From assembly GCF_001995175.1 (NCBI RefSeq), contig NZ_MUKN01000041.1, positions 1-34,721 of the forward strand: 34,721 bases of DNA, in the 5' to 3' direction. The notes beneath the pieces were generated by a model. That model was not told the origin of the DNA and searched no databases. It saw only the letters and a program-made list of their open reading frames with translations. Both the position numbers and the translations under genes were made by a program. The DNA is from Rathayibacter rhapontici (GTDB lineage Bacteria > Actinomycetota > Actinomycetes > Actinomycetales > Microbacteriaceae). Below are positions 22,924 to 31,595 of the stretch, one piece after another. The first letter of the stretch is position 1, and each line of letters opens with the position of its first letter.

Positions 22924-25101
22924 ATGAGTGGCAACACCGTCCGCCTCCAGGCCATCCGCGACGTGGAGGCCTACGTTCCTCCGGCGCACAGCTTCGACGA
23001 GTCGGAGGCGCCCGGCGAGGTCTTCGGCGCCAACGTCTTCAGCACCGCGGTGATGCGCAAGCGCCTCCCGAAGTCGGTCTACAAGTCGGTCGTCTCGACG
23101 ATCGAGCGCGGCACGACCCTGGATCCGCTGGTCGCCGACGCGGTCGCGAGCGCGATGAAGGACTGGGCGCTCGAGAAGGGCGCCACCCACTACGCCCACG
23201 TGTTCTACCCGCTCACCGGCCTGACCGCCGAGAAGCACGACAGCTTCTTCGAGCCCACGGGCGACGGAGCGGCGCTCGCCGAGTTCGCCGGCAAGACGCT
23301 CGTGCAGGGCGAGCCCGACGCGTCGAGCTTCCCGAACGGCGGTCTGCGCAACACGTTCGAGGCGCGCGGCTACACCGGCTGGGACGTGACGAGCCCGGCG
23401 TACGTGCTCGAGAACCCCAACGGCAACACCCTCTGCATCCCCACCGTCTTCGTCTCGATGACCGGCGAGGCGCTGGACCACAAGACGCCGCTGCTGCGCT
23501 CGCAGCAGGCGATGGGCGAGCACGCCGAGCGCGTGCTCGCGCTCTTCGGGCACACCGACGACGAGAAGATCGTCTCGTTCTGCGGCCCGGAGCAGGAGTA
23601 CTTCCTGGTGGACCGGCACTTCTTCCTCGCCCGACCCGACCTGATGAACGCGGGCCGCACCCTCTTCGGGAGCACTCCGCCCAAGGGCCAGGAGTTCGAC
23701 GACCACTACTTCGGAGCGATCCCGGAGCGCGTGCTCGGCTTCATGATGGACACCGAGCGCGAGCTGTTCAAGCTCGGCATCCCCGCGAAGACGCGGCACA
23801 ACGAGGTCGCGCCCGGCCAGTTCGAGATCGCGCCGATGTTCGAGCGCGGCAACGTGGCGGCCGACCACCAGCAGCTGCTGATGACGACGTTCAAGACCAT
23901 CGCGAAGAAGCACGGGATGGAGATCCTGTTCCACGAGAAGCCGTTCCAGGGGGTCAACGGCTCGGGCAAGCACGTGAACTTCTCGCTCGGCAACTCCTCG
24001 CTGGGCTCGCTGCTGGTGCCGGGAGACACTCCGCACGACAACGCGCAGTTCCTGGTGTTCTGCGCGGCCGTGATCCGCGCGGTGCACCGCTACTCCGGAC
24101 TCCTGCGCGCCTCCGTCGCCTCGGCGACCAACGACCACCGCCTCGGGGCCAACGAGGCGCCTCCCGCGATCATCTCGATCTTCCTCGGAGACCAGCTCGC
24201 CGACGTGTTCGAGCAGATCGCGTCGGGCCCGGCGACCTCGTCGAAGGGCCGCGGGCACATGACGGTGGGCGTCGACACCCTGCCGCTGCTGCCGACCGAT
24301 CCCGGCGACCGCAACCGCACGAGCCCGTTCGCGTTCACCGGCAACCGCTTCGAGTTCCGTGCTCCCGGATCGATGCAGTCGGTCGCGGGGCCCATGGTCA
24401 CGATCAACACGATCATGGCGGAGTCGCTCGACTGGATCGCCACGCGGCTCGAGCAGGACGTCGCCGACGGGGTCGACTTCGACGCGGCCGTGCAGGCGCT
24501 GCTGACGGAGATCATCACCGAGCACGGCGTGATCGTCTTCAACGGCGACGGCTACGCGGACGCCTGGCCGATCGAGGCCGAGAAGCGCGGGCTCGCGAAC
24601 CTGCGGACGACCCTCGACGCCCTGCCCGAGCTCCTCACCGAGCCTGCCCTGGCCCTGTTCGAGAAGTACCGCGTGTTCAACCACCGCGAGATGCACTCGC
24701 GCTACGAGATCGGGCTCGAGCAGTACGCGCTGACGATCGGCGTGGAGGCGCGTCTCACCCTCGAGATGGGAACCACGACCGTGCTGCCTGCTGCCGTGCG
24801 GCACCAGACCGAGCTCGCCTCGAACGTGGCCGCGATGAAGGCGGCCGGAGTGCCCACCTCGCTCGCCCCGCTGCAGGAGGTCTCGGAGCAGGTCGACGCG
24901 CTGCGGTCGGCGCTGGCGGAGCTCAAGGCGGCGCTCGCCGTCGATCCGGGGCACAGGGCGGAGGCCGAGGCGAAGCACGCCGCAGCGGCGCTGCTGCCGG
25001 CGATGGCGGGCGTGCGCACGGCGGCCGACGCGCTCGAGGACGTCGTGGCGGACGACCTGTGGCCCCTGCCGACCTACCAGGAGATGCTCTACGTGCTGTA
25101 G
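22924..25101 (+). CDS. glnN: Type III glutamine synthetase
   Basis: 725 residues, the large GSIII size (GSI is about 470). Start ATG 22924 with AAGGGA about 8 bases upstream. The GSIII N-terminal signature [20 protein letters not shown] is present, followed by [32 protein letters not shown] (metal Glu), [54 protein letters not shown] and [11 protein letters not shown]. The C-terminus is helical ([21 protein letters not shown]). It catalyses ATP-dependent glutamate plus ammonia to glutamine as a dodecamer. GSIII is less usual in actinobacteria than GSI and is normally an extra enzyme under nitrogen control. The gene appears intact. Confidence 0.95.
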   Translation: MSGNTVRLQAIRDVEAYVPPAHSFDESEAPGEVFGANVFSTAVMRKRLPKSVYKSVVSTIERGTTLDPLVADAVASAMKDWALEKGATHYAHVFYPLTGLTAEKHDSFFEPTGDGAALAEFAGKTLVQGEPDASSFPNGGLRNTFEARGYTGWDVTSPAYVLENPNGNTLCIPTVFVSMTGEALDHKTPLLRSQQAMGEHAERVLALFGHTDDEKIVSFCGPEQEYFLVDRHFFLARPDLMNAGRTLFGSTPPKGQEFDDHYFGAIPERVLGFMMDTERELFKLGIPAKTRHNEVAPGQFEIAPMFERGNVAADHQQLLMTTFKTIAKKHGMEILFHEKPFQGVNGSGKHVNFSLGNSSLGSLLVPGDTPHDNAQFLVFCAAVIRAVHRYSGLLRASVASATNDHRLGANEAPPAIISIFLGDQLADVFEQIASGPATSSKGRGHMTVGVDTLPLLPTDPGDRNRTSPFAFTGNRFEFRAPGSMQSVAGPMVTINTIMAESLDWIATRLEQDVADGVDFDAAVQALLTEIITEHGVIVFNGDGYADAWPIEAEKRGLANLRTTLDALPELLTEPALALFEKYRVFNHREMHSRYEIGLEQYALTIGVEARLTLEMGTTTVLPAAVRHQTELASNVAAMKAAGVPTSLAPLQEVSEQVDALRSALAELKAALAVDPGHRAEAEAKHAAAALLPAMAGVRTAADALEDVVADDLWPLPTYQEMLYVL

Positions 25102-25147
25102 GGCTGCTCGCGGAGGGTCCGACCCGGTCCGGTCGGTCCCCCTCCGG

Positions 25148-25222
25148 CTGCTGAACATCAGCGATCGAGGGGGTCTCTCCGCTGTCAGCCGGGAGACCCC
25201 CTCGACAGCTGATGTTCTGCAG
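25148..25222. repeat. Palindromic repeat family 2, copy 1 (also a terminator)
   Basis: GAACATCAGC (25153-25162) pairs with GCTGATGTTC (25208-25217), and CGAGGGGGTCTC (25166-25177) pairs with GAGACCCCCTCG (25193-25204). The two perfect stems are separated by a symmetric 3-base internal loop, with a 15-base apical loop. It lies between the convergent glutamine synthetase and NERD genes. A degenerate second copy is at 34395-34467. Confidence 0.9.
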
Positions 25223-25246
25223 GGGGCGGGGCTGTTCGCGTCCCGC

Positions 25247-26055
25247 TCAGGAGCCGATGGTCGTCACCGTCGCGACCACCAGACCGAACGCTGCGACGGG
25301 GACGCCGAGAGCGCCGCCGAGCGCCGTGAGCACCCAGGCGTTCCTGCGCCGAGCGGCGGCGCGGACGCGGTCGCGGAGGTCGAGGAACCACACGAGGTGA
25401 TCGGTCGAGAGCTCCGGTGCCGTGCTGCCGCGCGTCCAGGTCCGCGGCTGGACGACCGCGTGGCGCACGAGCTCGGTCGAGACCGCGCTGTGGGTCGGGG
25501 AGCGTTCCGGGCGAGGAACGCCGACAGCTCGCGGAGCGTGATCACCGCGACGCCCTCGGGCGTGCCCTTGCGGGTGAGCTTCGCGCCCACCACCACGATG
25601 ACGGCGAGCACGTCGACGCTCCCGCCGGTCGCCGTGCTCAGGAGCCGCGCGGCGCGAGAGGCCTCGTGGCCCGAGTTGCGGAGGTACGGCCGCCGCTGCC
25701 CGTTCACGAGGAAGGCCTTGGGGGAGACCCACACCCGCCCGCCCGGGCTGTGCTTGGTGTTCACCGTGAGCACCCGGCCGGCGGGGCTGACGAGGACGTG
25801 GTCGATGTCGCTCCCGCGGTCGCCCACCGGCACCGAGTGCAGCACCAGCCACCCCTCGGGCAGGGAGCGGAGCTCGTCGGCGACCGCGAGCTCGCCGAGG
25901 AGGCCGGTGTACCAGCTGCGCGCGGTGGTCGGGATCGGGCTGGCCCCGAAGAGCCGGGCGGCGGAGGTCTGCGGCTGCTCGGGTGACATGGCGTCCCGCA
26001 GCGCCTGCATCAGCGCTTCTCCGGGCACACGGGTGACGAGCGACGAGTCGGACAC
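25247..26055 (-). pseudogene. NERD-domain protein with a frameshift near 25500
   Basis: Starts at GTG 26055 with AGGAG 7 bases upstream. Residues about 45-150 are a NERD (nuclease-related) domain: SWYTGLLGELAVADELRSLP, SDIDHVLVSPAGRVLTVNTKH and KAFLVNGQRRPYLRNSGHEA, with the Asp and Lys of the nuclease-like core (xDxDH...NTKH). At about residue 185 the frame changes: after LSAFLARNAP the sensible continuation THSAVSTELVRHAVVQPRTW is in another frame, ending at 25247 after a membrane helix (ALGGALGVPVAAFGLVVATV). Restoring one C in the CCCC run at 25497-25500 gives about 269 residues. As written the first frame ends at 25264. The function is unproven; membrane-tethered DNA processing is inferred. 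Confidence 0.83.
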
Positions 26056-26099
26056 GGGCGGCTCCTGAGTGGCGGTGCCCGCGGCGGCGGACTCCCCTC

Positions 26100-26109
26100 A
26101 ACCTAGGGA
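26100..26109. promoter_or_regulatory. Back-to-back -10 candidates
   Basis: The sequence aacctaggga gives TAGGTT on the minus strand (26105-26100), a plausible -10 box for the NERD gene, and TAGGGA on the plus strand (26104-26109), a weaker candidate for the importer operon. If the latter is used, the importer transcript carries a leader of about 300 bases. Confidence 0.3.
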
Positions 26110-26111
26110 TG

Positions 26112-26421
26112 CAGCCCCGGGTGCCGCTGGCACCCGTCAGGGGTTCGGACTGTCCGGTCGGCGACGGATGCTCCGGTTCCTCGGATCGTGCAGTACACAG
26201 CAGAGACAAGGGGCAAGAACTCCACCGAGAGCGGAGTCGAAACCCGCAGTGGCAGGCTGGAAACCTGACCGCAACACGGTTTCCCCGTGCATCGAGGAGC
26301 GCGCGGAGACCGCCGATGGAAATCCTCCGTGCGACGAGGCGGCCGGCCACCCGACTGCGGTCGACTGGAACCCGCCTCCCCCGGCCCGCCCCACCTCACC
26401 CGTCGCCTCATTGGAGCCCGC
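26112..26421 (+). ncRNA. Long structured leader of the importer operon (unassigned)
   Basis: About 310 bases precede the substrate-binding protein gene. They hold a strong hairpin (CGGGTGCC-gct-GGCACCCG within CCCC/GGGG) near 26115-26147 and a multi-part helix at 26240-26282: AAACC pairs with GGTTT, GTGG with CCGC, CAGG with CCTG, closing a CTGGAAA loop, with one bulged A and one asymmetric internal loop. CACGG-tttcc-CCGTG follows. The sequence does not match the TPP, cobalamin or guanidine-I riboswitch cores I know. It may be a ligand-sensing leader, but this is a structural reading by eye only. Confidence 0.35.
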
Positions 26422-27492
26422 ATGCCCCTCACCGTCCTCACCCGGTCGCGTCGCCGCGCCGTGCTCGGCGCGCTCGCCGTCGCCCTGGCCACCACGACCG
26501 CCCTCACCGCCTGCTCCAGCGGGTCCGACGCGAGCGCCTCGGGCTCGGGCGAGGAGGGCTCGTTCGGCGAGGCCGCGATGCAGCTCTCGTGGGTCCCCCA
26601 CGTGGAGTTCGCCGGCGAGTACCTCGCCGACGCGAACGGCTACTTCACCGACGCCGGCTTCGACTCCGTCACCCTGACCCCCGGCGGCACCGGCGCGACT
26701 GGCGCCGAGACGGCCATCGCGAGCGGATCCGCGTTCGCGGGCGTCTCCTCCCCGCTGATCACCGGACCCGCGATCTCGGAGGGCGCCGAGATGAAGATCG
26801 TCGGAGCGACCTACCAGAAGAACCCGTTCGCGATCGTCTCGCTCACCGACGCCCCGATCGAGACCCCCGAGGACATGGTCGGCAAGACCATCGGAGTCAG
26901 CGACAGCAACGACCTCGTGTGGCGCGCGTTCCTCGCCGCCAACGACATCGACGAGTCCGACGTGAACCGCGTGCCCCTCACCGACTCGACGCTGCTCACC
27001 ACCGGCCAGGTCGACGGCTACATCGGCTACGCGACCGCCGGAGCGAACACGCTCAACCAGCGCGGCTTCTCGGCGCAGCAGTTCCTGCTCGCCGACACCG
27101 GCCTGCCGATGGTGGGCGAGACGATCGTGGTCGCGCAGGCGAGCATCGACGACGAGCGCGAGAAGGTGAAGGCGCTGCTGCTCGCCCTCGTGCAGGGCTG
27201 GCAGGACGCCGTCGCCGATCCCGAGGCCACCGCCGAGACCGTCGTCGCCGACTACGCGGCCGACCAGAACTACAAGGTCGAGGAGCAGGCGCAGGTCATG
27301 GTCACCCAGACCGAGCTGATCAGCACCCCCGAGACCGACGAGAGCGGCCTGCTCACCATCAGCGACGAGCTGCAGGAGCAGTCGGTCGCCTCCCTCGCGC
27401 TGACCGGCATCGAGCTCGACGCCGACGAGCTCTTCGACACCACGCTGATCGACGAGGTCTACGAGGAGCACCCGGAGCTGCTCGAGGGCTGA
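26422..27492 (+). CDS. NMT1/THI5-like ABC transporter substrate-binding lipoprotein
   Basis: 356 residues from ATG 26422 with GGAG 7 bases upstream. An RSRRR-type basic start, hydrophobic helix and lipobox LTAC place the lipid-modified cysteine at residue 31, so the mature protein is membrane-tethered on the outside. The NMT1-like fold is shown by MQLSWVPHVEFAGEYLADANGYFTDAGF at the mature N-terminus and by AIASGSAFAGVSSPLI, EDMVGKTIGVSDSND and VDGYIGYATAGANTL. Relatives bind pyrimidines, riboflavin precursors, sulfonates and similar small molecules; the ligand here is unknown. It is the first gene of a seven-gene run and is preceded by a long structured leader. The enzymes downstream suggest a nitrogen-rich or heterocyclic ligand. 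Confidence 0.9.
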   Translation: MPLTVLTRSRRRAVLGALAVALATTTALTACSSGSDASASGSGEEGSFGEAAMQLSWVPHVEFAGEYLADANGYFTDAGFDSVTLTPGGTGATGAETAIASGSAFAGVSSPLITGPAISEGAEMKIVGATYQKNPFAIVSLTDAPIETPEDMVGKTIGVSDSNDLVWRAFLAANDIDESDVNRVPLTDSTLLTTGQVDGYIGYATAGANTLNQRGFSAQQFLLADTGLPMVGETIVVAQASIDDEREKVKALLLALVQGWQDAVADPEATAETVVADYAADQNYKVEEQAQVMVTQTELISTPETDESGLLTISDELQEQSVASLALTGIELDADELFDTTLIDEVYEEHPELLEG

Positions 27493-27534
27493 GCCCCGAG
27501 CACTCCCTGACGACCCGCGCGAGAGGACGAGACG

Positions 27535-28338
27535 TTGACCACCATCGAGAACGGCACCGAGGGCATCCGCCTGTCGGGCCTGAGCAAGCGCTTCGACCTG
27601 GGATCCCGGTCGGTGCAGGCGCTCGCCGAGGTCGACCTCGTCACTCCGCGCGGGTCGTTCCTGTCGCTGCTGGGCCCCTCCGGCTGCGGCAAGTCGACGA
27701 TCCTGCGGATGCTGGCCGGGCTCGAGAAGCCGACGACCGGCTCCGTCTCGATCCACGGCACTCCCGTCGTCGGCACGAAGCGGAAGGCCGAGCTGGGCAT
27801 CGCGTTCCAGGACTCGGCGCTGCTGCCCTGGCGCTCGGTGCGCTCCAACGTGCGCCTGCCGCTCGAGCTGACACGTCAGGCGTCCAAGCGCGACAGCATC
27901 CCCGACCTGCTCGACCTGGTCGGGCTGACCGGCTTCGAGGACGCCTACCCGTCGCAGCTCTCGGGCGGCATGCGCCAGCGCGCCTCGATCGCCCGCGCCC
28001 TCGTGGTGCAGCCCGATCTGCTCCTGCTCGACGAGCCGTTCGGCGCGCTCGACGACATGACGCGCCAGCGGCTCAACCTCGAGCTGCAGCGCATCTGGAC
28101 CGCGCGGCCGGCGACCACCCTGATGGTGACGCACGGCATCGCCGAGGCGATCCTCCTCTCGGACACGGTGGCCGTGATGTCGCCCCGGCCCGGGCGCATC
28201 GTCGAGGTCATCGACATCGACCTCCCGCGCCCGCGCACCGTCGAGATGCTCCGCAGCCCCGAGTTCCACGCGATCGAGGACCGCATCACCGACCTGCTGT
28301 TCTCTCAGCACGGCGTGGCGATGGAGGACGAGGGGTGA
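27535..28338 (+). CDS. ABC transporter ATP-binding protein (NMT1-type importer)
   Basis: 267 residues starting at TTG 27535, supported by GAGAGG about 9 bases upstream. Walker A is GPSGCGKST, the Q-loop [15 protein letters not shown], the signature [15 protein letters not shown], Walker [14 protein letters not shown] and the switch histidine VTHGIAEA. Wording and size are those of the SsuB/TauB/ThiZ group. It energises import with the two permeases that follow. Its stop codon overlaps the GTG of the first permease by four bases (GTGA). Confidence 0.93.
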   Translation: MTTIENGTEGIRLSGLSKRFDLGSRSVQALAEVDLVTPRGSFLSLLGPSGCGKSTILRMLAGLEKPTTGSVSIHGTPVVGTKRKAELGIAFQDSALLPWRSVRSNVRLPLELTRQASKRDSIPDLLDLVGLTGFEDAYPSQLSGGMRQRASIARALVVQPDLLLLDEPFGALDDMTRQRLNLELQRIWTARPATTLMVTHGIAEAILLSDTVAVMSPRPGRIVEVIDIDLPRPRTVEMLRSPEFHAIEDRITDLLFSQHGVAMEDEG

Positions 28339-29138
28339 CCTGGCTGCGCACGAACTGGCGGGTCCTCGCCGGCCTCGCCGTCTTCGTCGCGGTCTGGTGG
28401 ATCCTCGCGGAGACCGTCTACCGCGAGAGCCGAGCCGTGCCGAGCCCGGGCGCGATCGTCGCCGCGTTCCTCCGCGACGGTCCCCTCTTCTACCTCCGCA
28501 ACGTCGGCGACACCGTGCTCGCCGCCGGCTGGGGCTACCTCTGGGGCACCCTCGCGGCCCTGGCGCTCGCCGTCGTCGCGCTGCTGCTGCCGTGGACCCA
28601 CCGGGTCATCGAGCAGATCGGCGTGATCAGCCACTGCCTCCCGCTGACGGCGGTCGGCCCCGTGATCCTCGTGATCTTCGGCGGCCGGACCACCTCGATC
28701 TTCCTCGCCGCGCTGCTGGTCTTCTTCACCACCCTGATCGGCGCGCTGCTGGGCGTCCGCTCGGCCCCGCGCACCGCGCTCGACCTCGTCTCGGCCTACC
28801 GCGGCGGACGCTGGGCGCAGATCGTGAAGGTGCAGGCCGTCGCAGCCGTGCCCGCGACGCTCACCGCGCTCCAGGTGGGCGTGCCCGCGGCGATCCTCGG
28901 CGCGGTGCTCGGCGAGTACCTCGGCGGAGTGACGACCGGCCTCGGAGTCGCGCTCGCGGTCGCGCAGCGCCAGATGGACGTCGAGCGCGCCTGGGCTTTC
29001 GCCGTGCTGAGCGGAGTCGTCACGATCCTCGGCTACGCGCTCATCGCGGCCGTCGGACGCTGGGTCATGCCCCGCGTGACCGGCACTCCGCGCGCCACCC
29101 GCCGCTCGATCCTGCGCCGCACCGGAGGAGTCGTATGA
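28335..29138 (+). CDS. ABC transporter permease 1
   Basis: 267 residues from GTG 28335. It has about six membrane helices and the BPD-type loop where [46 protein letters not shown] marks the coupling helix to the ATPase. An N-terminal [22 protein letters not shown] is typical of the SsuC/ThiX group. It shares four bases with both the preceding ATPase stop and the following permease start, so the three genes are tightly coupled. Confidence 0.92.
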   Translation: MTWLRTNWRVLAGLAVFVAVWWILAETVYRESRAVPSPGAIVAAFLRDGPLFYLRNVGDTVLAAGWGYLWGTLAALALAVVALLLPWTHRVIEQIGVISHCLPLTAVGPVILVIFGGRTTSIFLAALLVFFTTLIGALLGVRSAPRTALDLVSAYRGGRWAQIVKVQAVAAVPATLTALQVGVPAAILGAVLGEYLGGVTTGLGVALAVAQRQMDVERAWAFAVLSGVVTILGYALIAAVGRWVMPRVTGTPRATRRSILRRTGGVV

Positions 29139-29974
29139 CCGCCACCGCCACCCGCGTCCCCGCCCGCCGCGCCCGCGACCTCACGCCGCGCCTCGCGCTC
29201 CGCATCGTCCGCGCCGAGCTCGTGCCGCTCGCGATCGCCGCGGTGCTCGCGATCGCGTTCTGGTACGCGTTCCTCGCGATCGCCGACATCTCGCCCCTCC
29301 TGGGCAAGACGCCGACGGACGTCGCGACCTACCTCTTCGTCGAGGCCGACGCCGCCGAGAACCGCGCGGTCGTCTTCGGCAACCTCGGAGTCACCGCGCT
29401 CGACGCCCTGATCGGCTACGCGGCGGGCATGCTCGTCGCCCTCGCGATCGCGGTGCTCTTCGTGCTCGTCCGCTCGCTCGAGGCCACCGTGATGCCGATC
29501 GCGATGCTGCTCAAGTCGATGCCGCTGATCGTGGTCACTCCGCTGATCACGCTCGCGATCGGCAACGGGATCGCGGCGGTCGCCGTGGTCGGAGCGGTCG
29601 CGGTGTTCTTCCCGGCGCTCGTGACCGTGGTGTTCGGGCTGCGCTCGCTCTCGCGCGAGTCGTTCGAGCTGGTGACGGTCTACGGGGGCTCGCCGCTGGA
29701 CGTGCTGCTCAAGGTCGCCCTGCCGACCGCGGTGCCGGCGATCTTCGCGGCGGCCAAGGTGGCGGTCCCCTCCGCTCTGAGCGGAGCGATGCTGGCCGAG
29801 TGGCTGGCCACGGGGAAGGGCCTGGGCGGAGCGGTGCAGCGCGCCTCGGCGGGCTTCCGCTACGACGAGCTGTGGGCGTCGCTCGCGGTGATCACGGCGC
29901 TGGGAGTCGCGGCCTACGCCGTCGTGGCGATCGGCGAGAGACTGGCGGCCGTCCGCTTCGGCGGACAGGACTGA
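29135..29974 (+). CDS. ABC transporter permease 2
   Basis: 279 residues from ATG 29135 with GGAGGAG upstream inside the previous gene. The coupling region is RESFELVTVYGGSPLDVLLKVALPTAVPAIFAAAKVAVPSALSGAMLAEWLATGKGLGG, again of the SsuC type, with about six membrane segments and a basic N-terminal tail. Two different permeases imply a heterodimeric channel, common in NMT1-type importers. Confidence 0.92.
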   Translation: MTATATRVPARRARDLTPRLALRIVRAELVPLAIAAVLAIAFWYAFLAIADISPLLGKTPTDVATYLFVEADAAENRAVVFGNLGVTALDALIGYAAGMLVALAIAVLFVLVRSLEATVMPIAMLLKSMPLIVVTPLITLAIGNGIAAVAVVGAVAVFFPALVTVVFGLRSLSRESFELVTVYGGSPLDVLLKVALPTAVPAIFAAAKVAVPSALSGAMLAEWLATGKGLGGAVQRASAGFRYDELWASLAVITALGVAAYAVVAIGERLAAVRFGGQD

Positions 29975-29983
29975 AGGAGCGGC

Positions 29984-31195
29984 ATGAGCGGCAACGGAAC
30001 CATCACCGGCACGATCTGGGACGGCCGACGCGCCCTGGGCACGGCGGCGCTCGCGTGGAACGGCGACGAGATCGTCTCCGTCGAGCCCGTCGAGGCGCAC
30101 GGCGAGGAGGAGGGTCTCTCGATCATCCCCGGCCTCGTCGACACCCACGTCCACCTCGGCGCCTACTCGGGCGCGGGCACGGCCGACTTCGCCTCCTGGC
30201 CGCTGATCACCCCGCGCGAGGAGCGGGTGTTCCACATCGCGAACAACGCCCGCAAGGCCGCCCGCGCCGGAGTCACGACCCTGCGCGATCTCGGCGCCGA
30301 CGAGCTGCAGATGACGGTGGCGCGGATGTTCGAGCAGGGCATCGCCGACGGGCCGCGGCTCGTCACGCACGGCGCCGTCGGCATGACTGCCGGTCACGGC
30401 GACCTGTTCGTGCCTCCGCACTACCCGCACCGCGACCGCGTCGCCGACAGCCCCGACGAGTGCCGGCGGCTGGTCCGCACCTGGGCGCGGGCCGGCGCCG
30501 ACGGCATCAAGATCTACACGAGCGGCGGCGTGCTCTCGATGGGCGACCGGGTCGGCTGGCGCAACCAGACCGACGCCGAGATCGCCGCGACGATCGACGA
30601 GGCGCACGCGCTGGGCATGCCCGTCGCCGCACACACCCACTCCGTCGAGGGCCTCGACCGCGCGCTCGCGCTCGGCGTCGACTCGATCGAGCACGGCACC
30701 GCGATCGGGCCGCAGCACTGGGCGACGCTCGTCGAGCGGAACCTCCCGGTCGCTCCCACCCTCTTCATCAACGACGTGATCGCCGCCGGGCGTGCGCCGT
30801 CGTCGCCGGAGGCGTCGCTCAAGGCGCAGGACGTCGTCGCCACCCGCGACGCCGGGTTCCTCGCGGCGGGCGAGGCCGGGGTGCGCTTCGTGCTCGGCAC
30901 CGACGCGAACGGCGTCTACGTCGACTGGGGCGAGCAGCTCGACGAGGTGCGGCGGATGCGCACGGCGTTCGGCTGGAGCTCCGAGCGCGCCTTGATCGCG
31001 GCGACGTCCGACGCGGCCGCCGTCGTCGGACTCGGATCGCGCGTGGGGCGGCTCGCGGCCGGCTTCGGCGCCGACTTCGTCGTGCTGCGCGGGCGCCCGT
31101 GGGAGAGCATCGACGACCTGCGGGCCGAGAGCATCGTGGCCGTCGTGTCCCGCGGCCGGGTCGTGTCGGGTGCGCTGCCCGAGGCGCTCCGATGA
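29984..31195 (+). CDS. Metal-dependent amidohydrolase (imidazolonepropionase-like)
   Basis: 403 residues from ATG 29984, GGAG 7 bases upstream. The binuclear amidohydrolase site is visible: HxH in VDTHVHLG (His55, His57), a lysine in GIKIYTSGG (Lys176, likely the carboxylated metal bridge), AAHTHS (His217/219), IEHGTAI (His237) and GTDANG (Asp307). A small beta-sandwich is made from both ends (residues 1-50 and 350-403). Relatives cleave cyclic amides, dipeptides or organophosphates and deaminate rings, so the family alone does not name the substrate. No signal peptide: it acts in the cytoplasm on what the importer brings in. Its stop overlaps the RidA-like start as ATGA. Confidence 0.9.
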   Translation: MSGNGTITGTIWDGRRALGTAALAWNGDEIVSVEPVEAHGEEEGLSIIPGLVDTHVHLGAYSGAGTADFASWPLITPREERVFHIANNARKAARAGVTTLRDLGADELQMTVARMFEQGIADGPRLVTHGAVGMTAGHGDLFVPPHYPHRDRVADSPDECRRLVRTWARAGADGIKIYTSGGVLSMGDRVGWRNQTDAEIAATIDEAHALGMPVAAHTHSVEGLDRALALGVDSIEHGTAIGPQHWATLVERNLPVAPTLFINDVIAAGRAPSSPEASLKAQDVVATRDAGFLAAGEAGVRFVLGTDANGVYVDWGEQLDEVRRMRTAFGWSSERALIAATSDAAAVVGLGSRVGRLAAGFGADFVVLRGRPWESIDDLRAESIVAVVSRGRVVSGALPEALR

Positions 31196-31581
31196 CCGCC
31201 GCACCTCGCCGGTTCGTCTCGGCCGAGGCGCTCGGAGCGCCCCGCGGGGCCTACAGCCACGCGGTCGAGGCGCACGGAGTGGTCTACGGATCCGCCATCG
31301 GCCCCTTCGCGCCGGGCGACGGCTCGGTGCCCGAGGGCGTCGCGGCGCAGACCGCCGCCGCGCTCGACAACATCGAGCGGCTGCTCGGCACCGAGTTCGG
31401 CCTGGAGCTGGGCGACGTGGTGCGGATCACGATGATCCTCACCGACTTCGAGCGCGACTTCGCTGCCTCCTCCGCCGTCTACGCCGAGCGCTTCCCCGTC
31501 GATCCGCCCGCGCGCACCGTGCTCGGCGCGGCGCTGCCCGGCCCCCTCGTCGCGATGGACTTCATCGCGACGGCCCGCTGA
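31192..31581 (+). CDS. RidA/YjgF family protein
   Basis: 129 residues from ATG 31192. The fold is marked by PRGAYSHAVEAHGVVYGSAIGPFAP, VAAQTAAALDNIERLL, DVVRITMILTDFERDFAASSAVYAERF and PPARTVLGAALPGPLVAMDFIA. The substrate-carboxylate arginine of RidA is kept (PART), while the final-strand glutamate of true RidA proteins is aspartate here (MDFIA). RidA hydrolyses reactive enamines/imines to ketoacids; other subfamilies act in Rut-like or aminomuconate-like ring degradation. In this operon it probably processes an unstable amino intermediate made by the amidohydrolase or the deaminase. Confidence 0.88.
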   Translation: MTAAPRRFVSAEALGAPRGAYSHAVEAHGVVYGSAIGPFAPGDGSVPEGVAAQTAAALDNIERLLGTEFGLELGDVVRITMILTDFERDFAASSAVYAERFPVDPPARTVLGAALPGPLVAMDFIATAR

Positions 31582-31595
31582 ACCGGAAGGCCCCC

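Noticed and set aside
26112-26421. TPP, cobalamin or guanidine-I riboswitch
   Set aside because: The conserved cores of these classes (for example CTGAGA...CCTGAT for TPP) are absent. The region is kept only as an unassigned structured leader.
26137-28311. 724-codon minus-strand frame opposite the ABC genes
   Set aside because: Antisense shadow of clearly recognised transporter genes; no domain seen.
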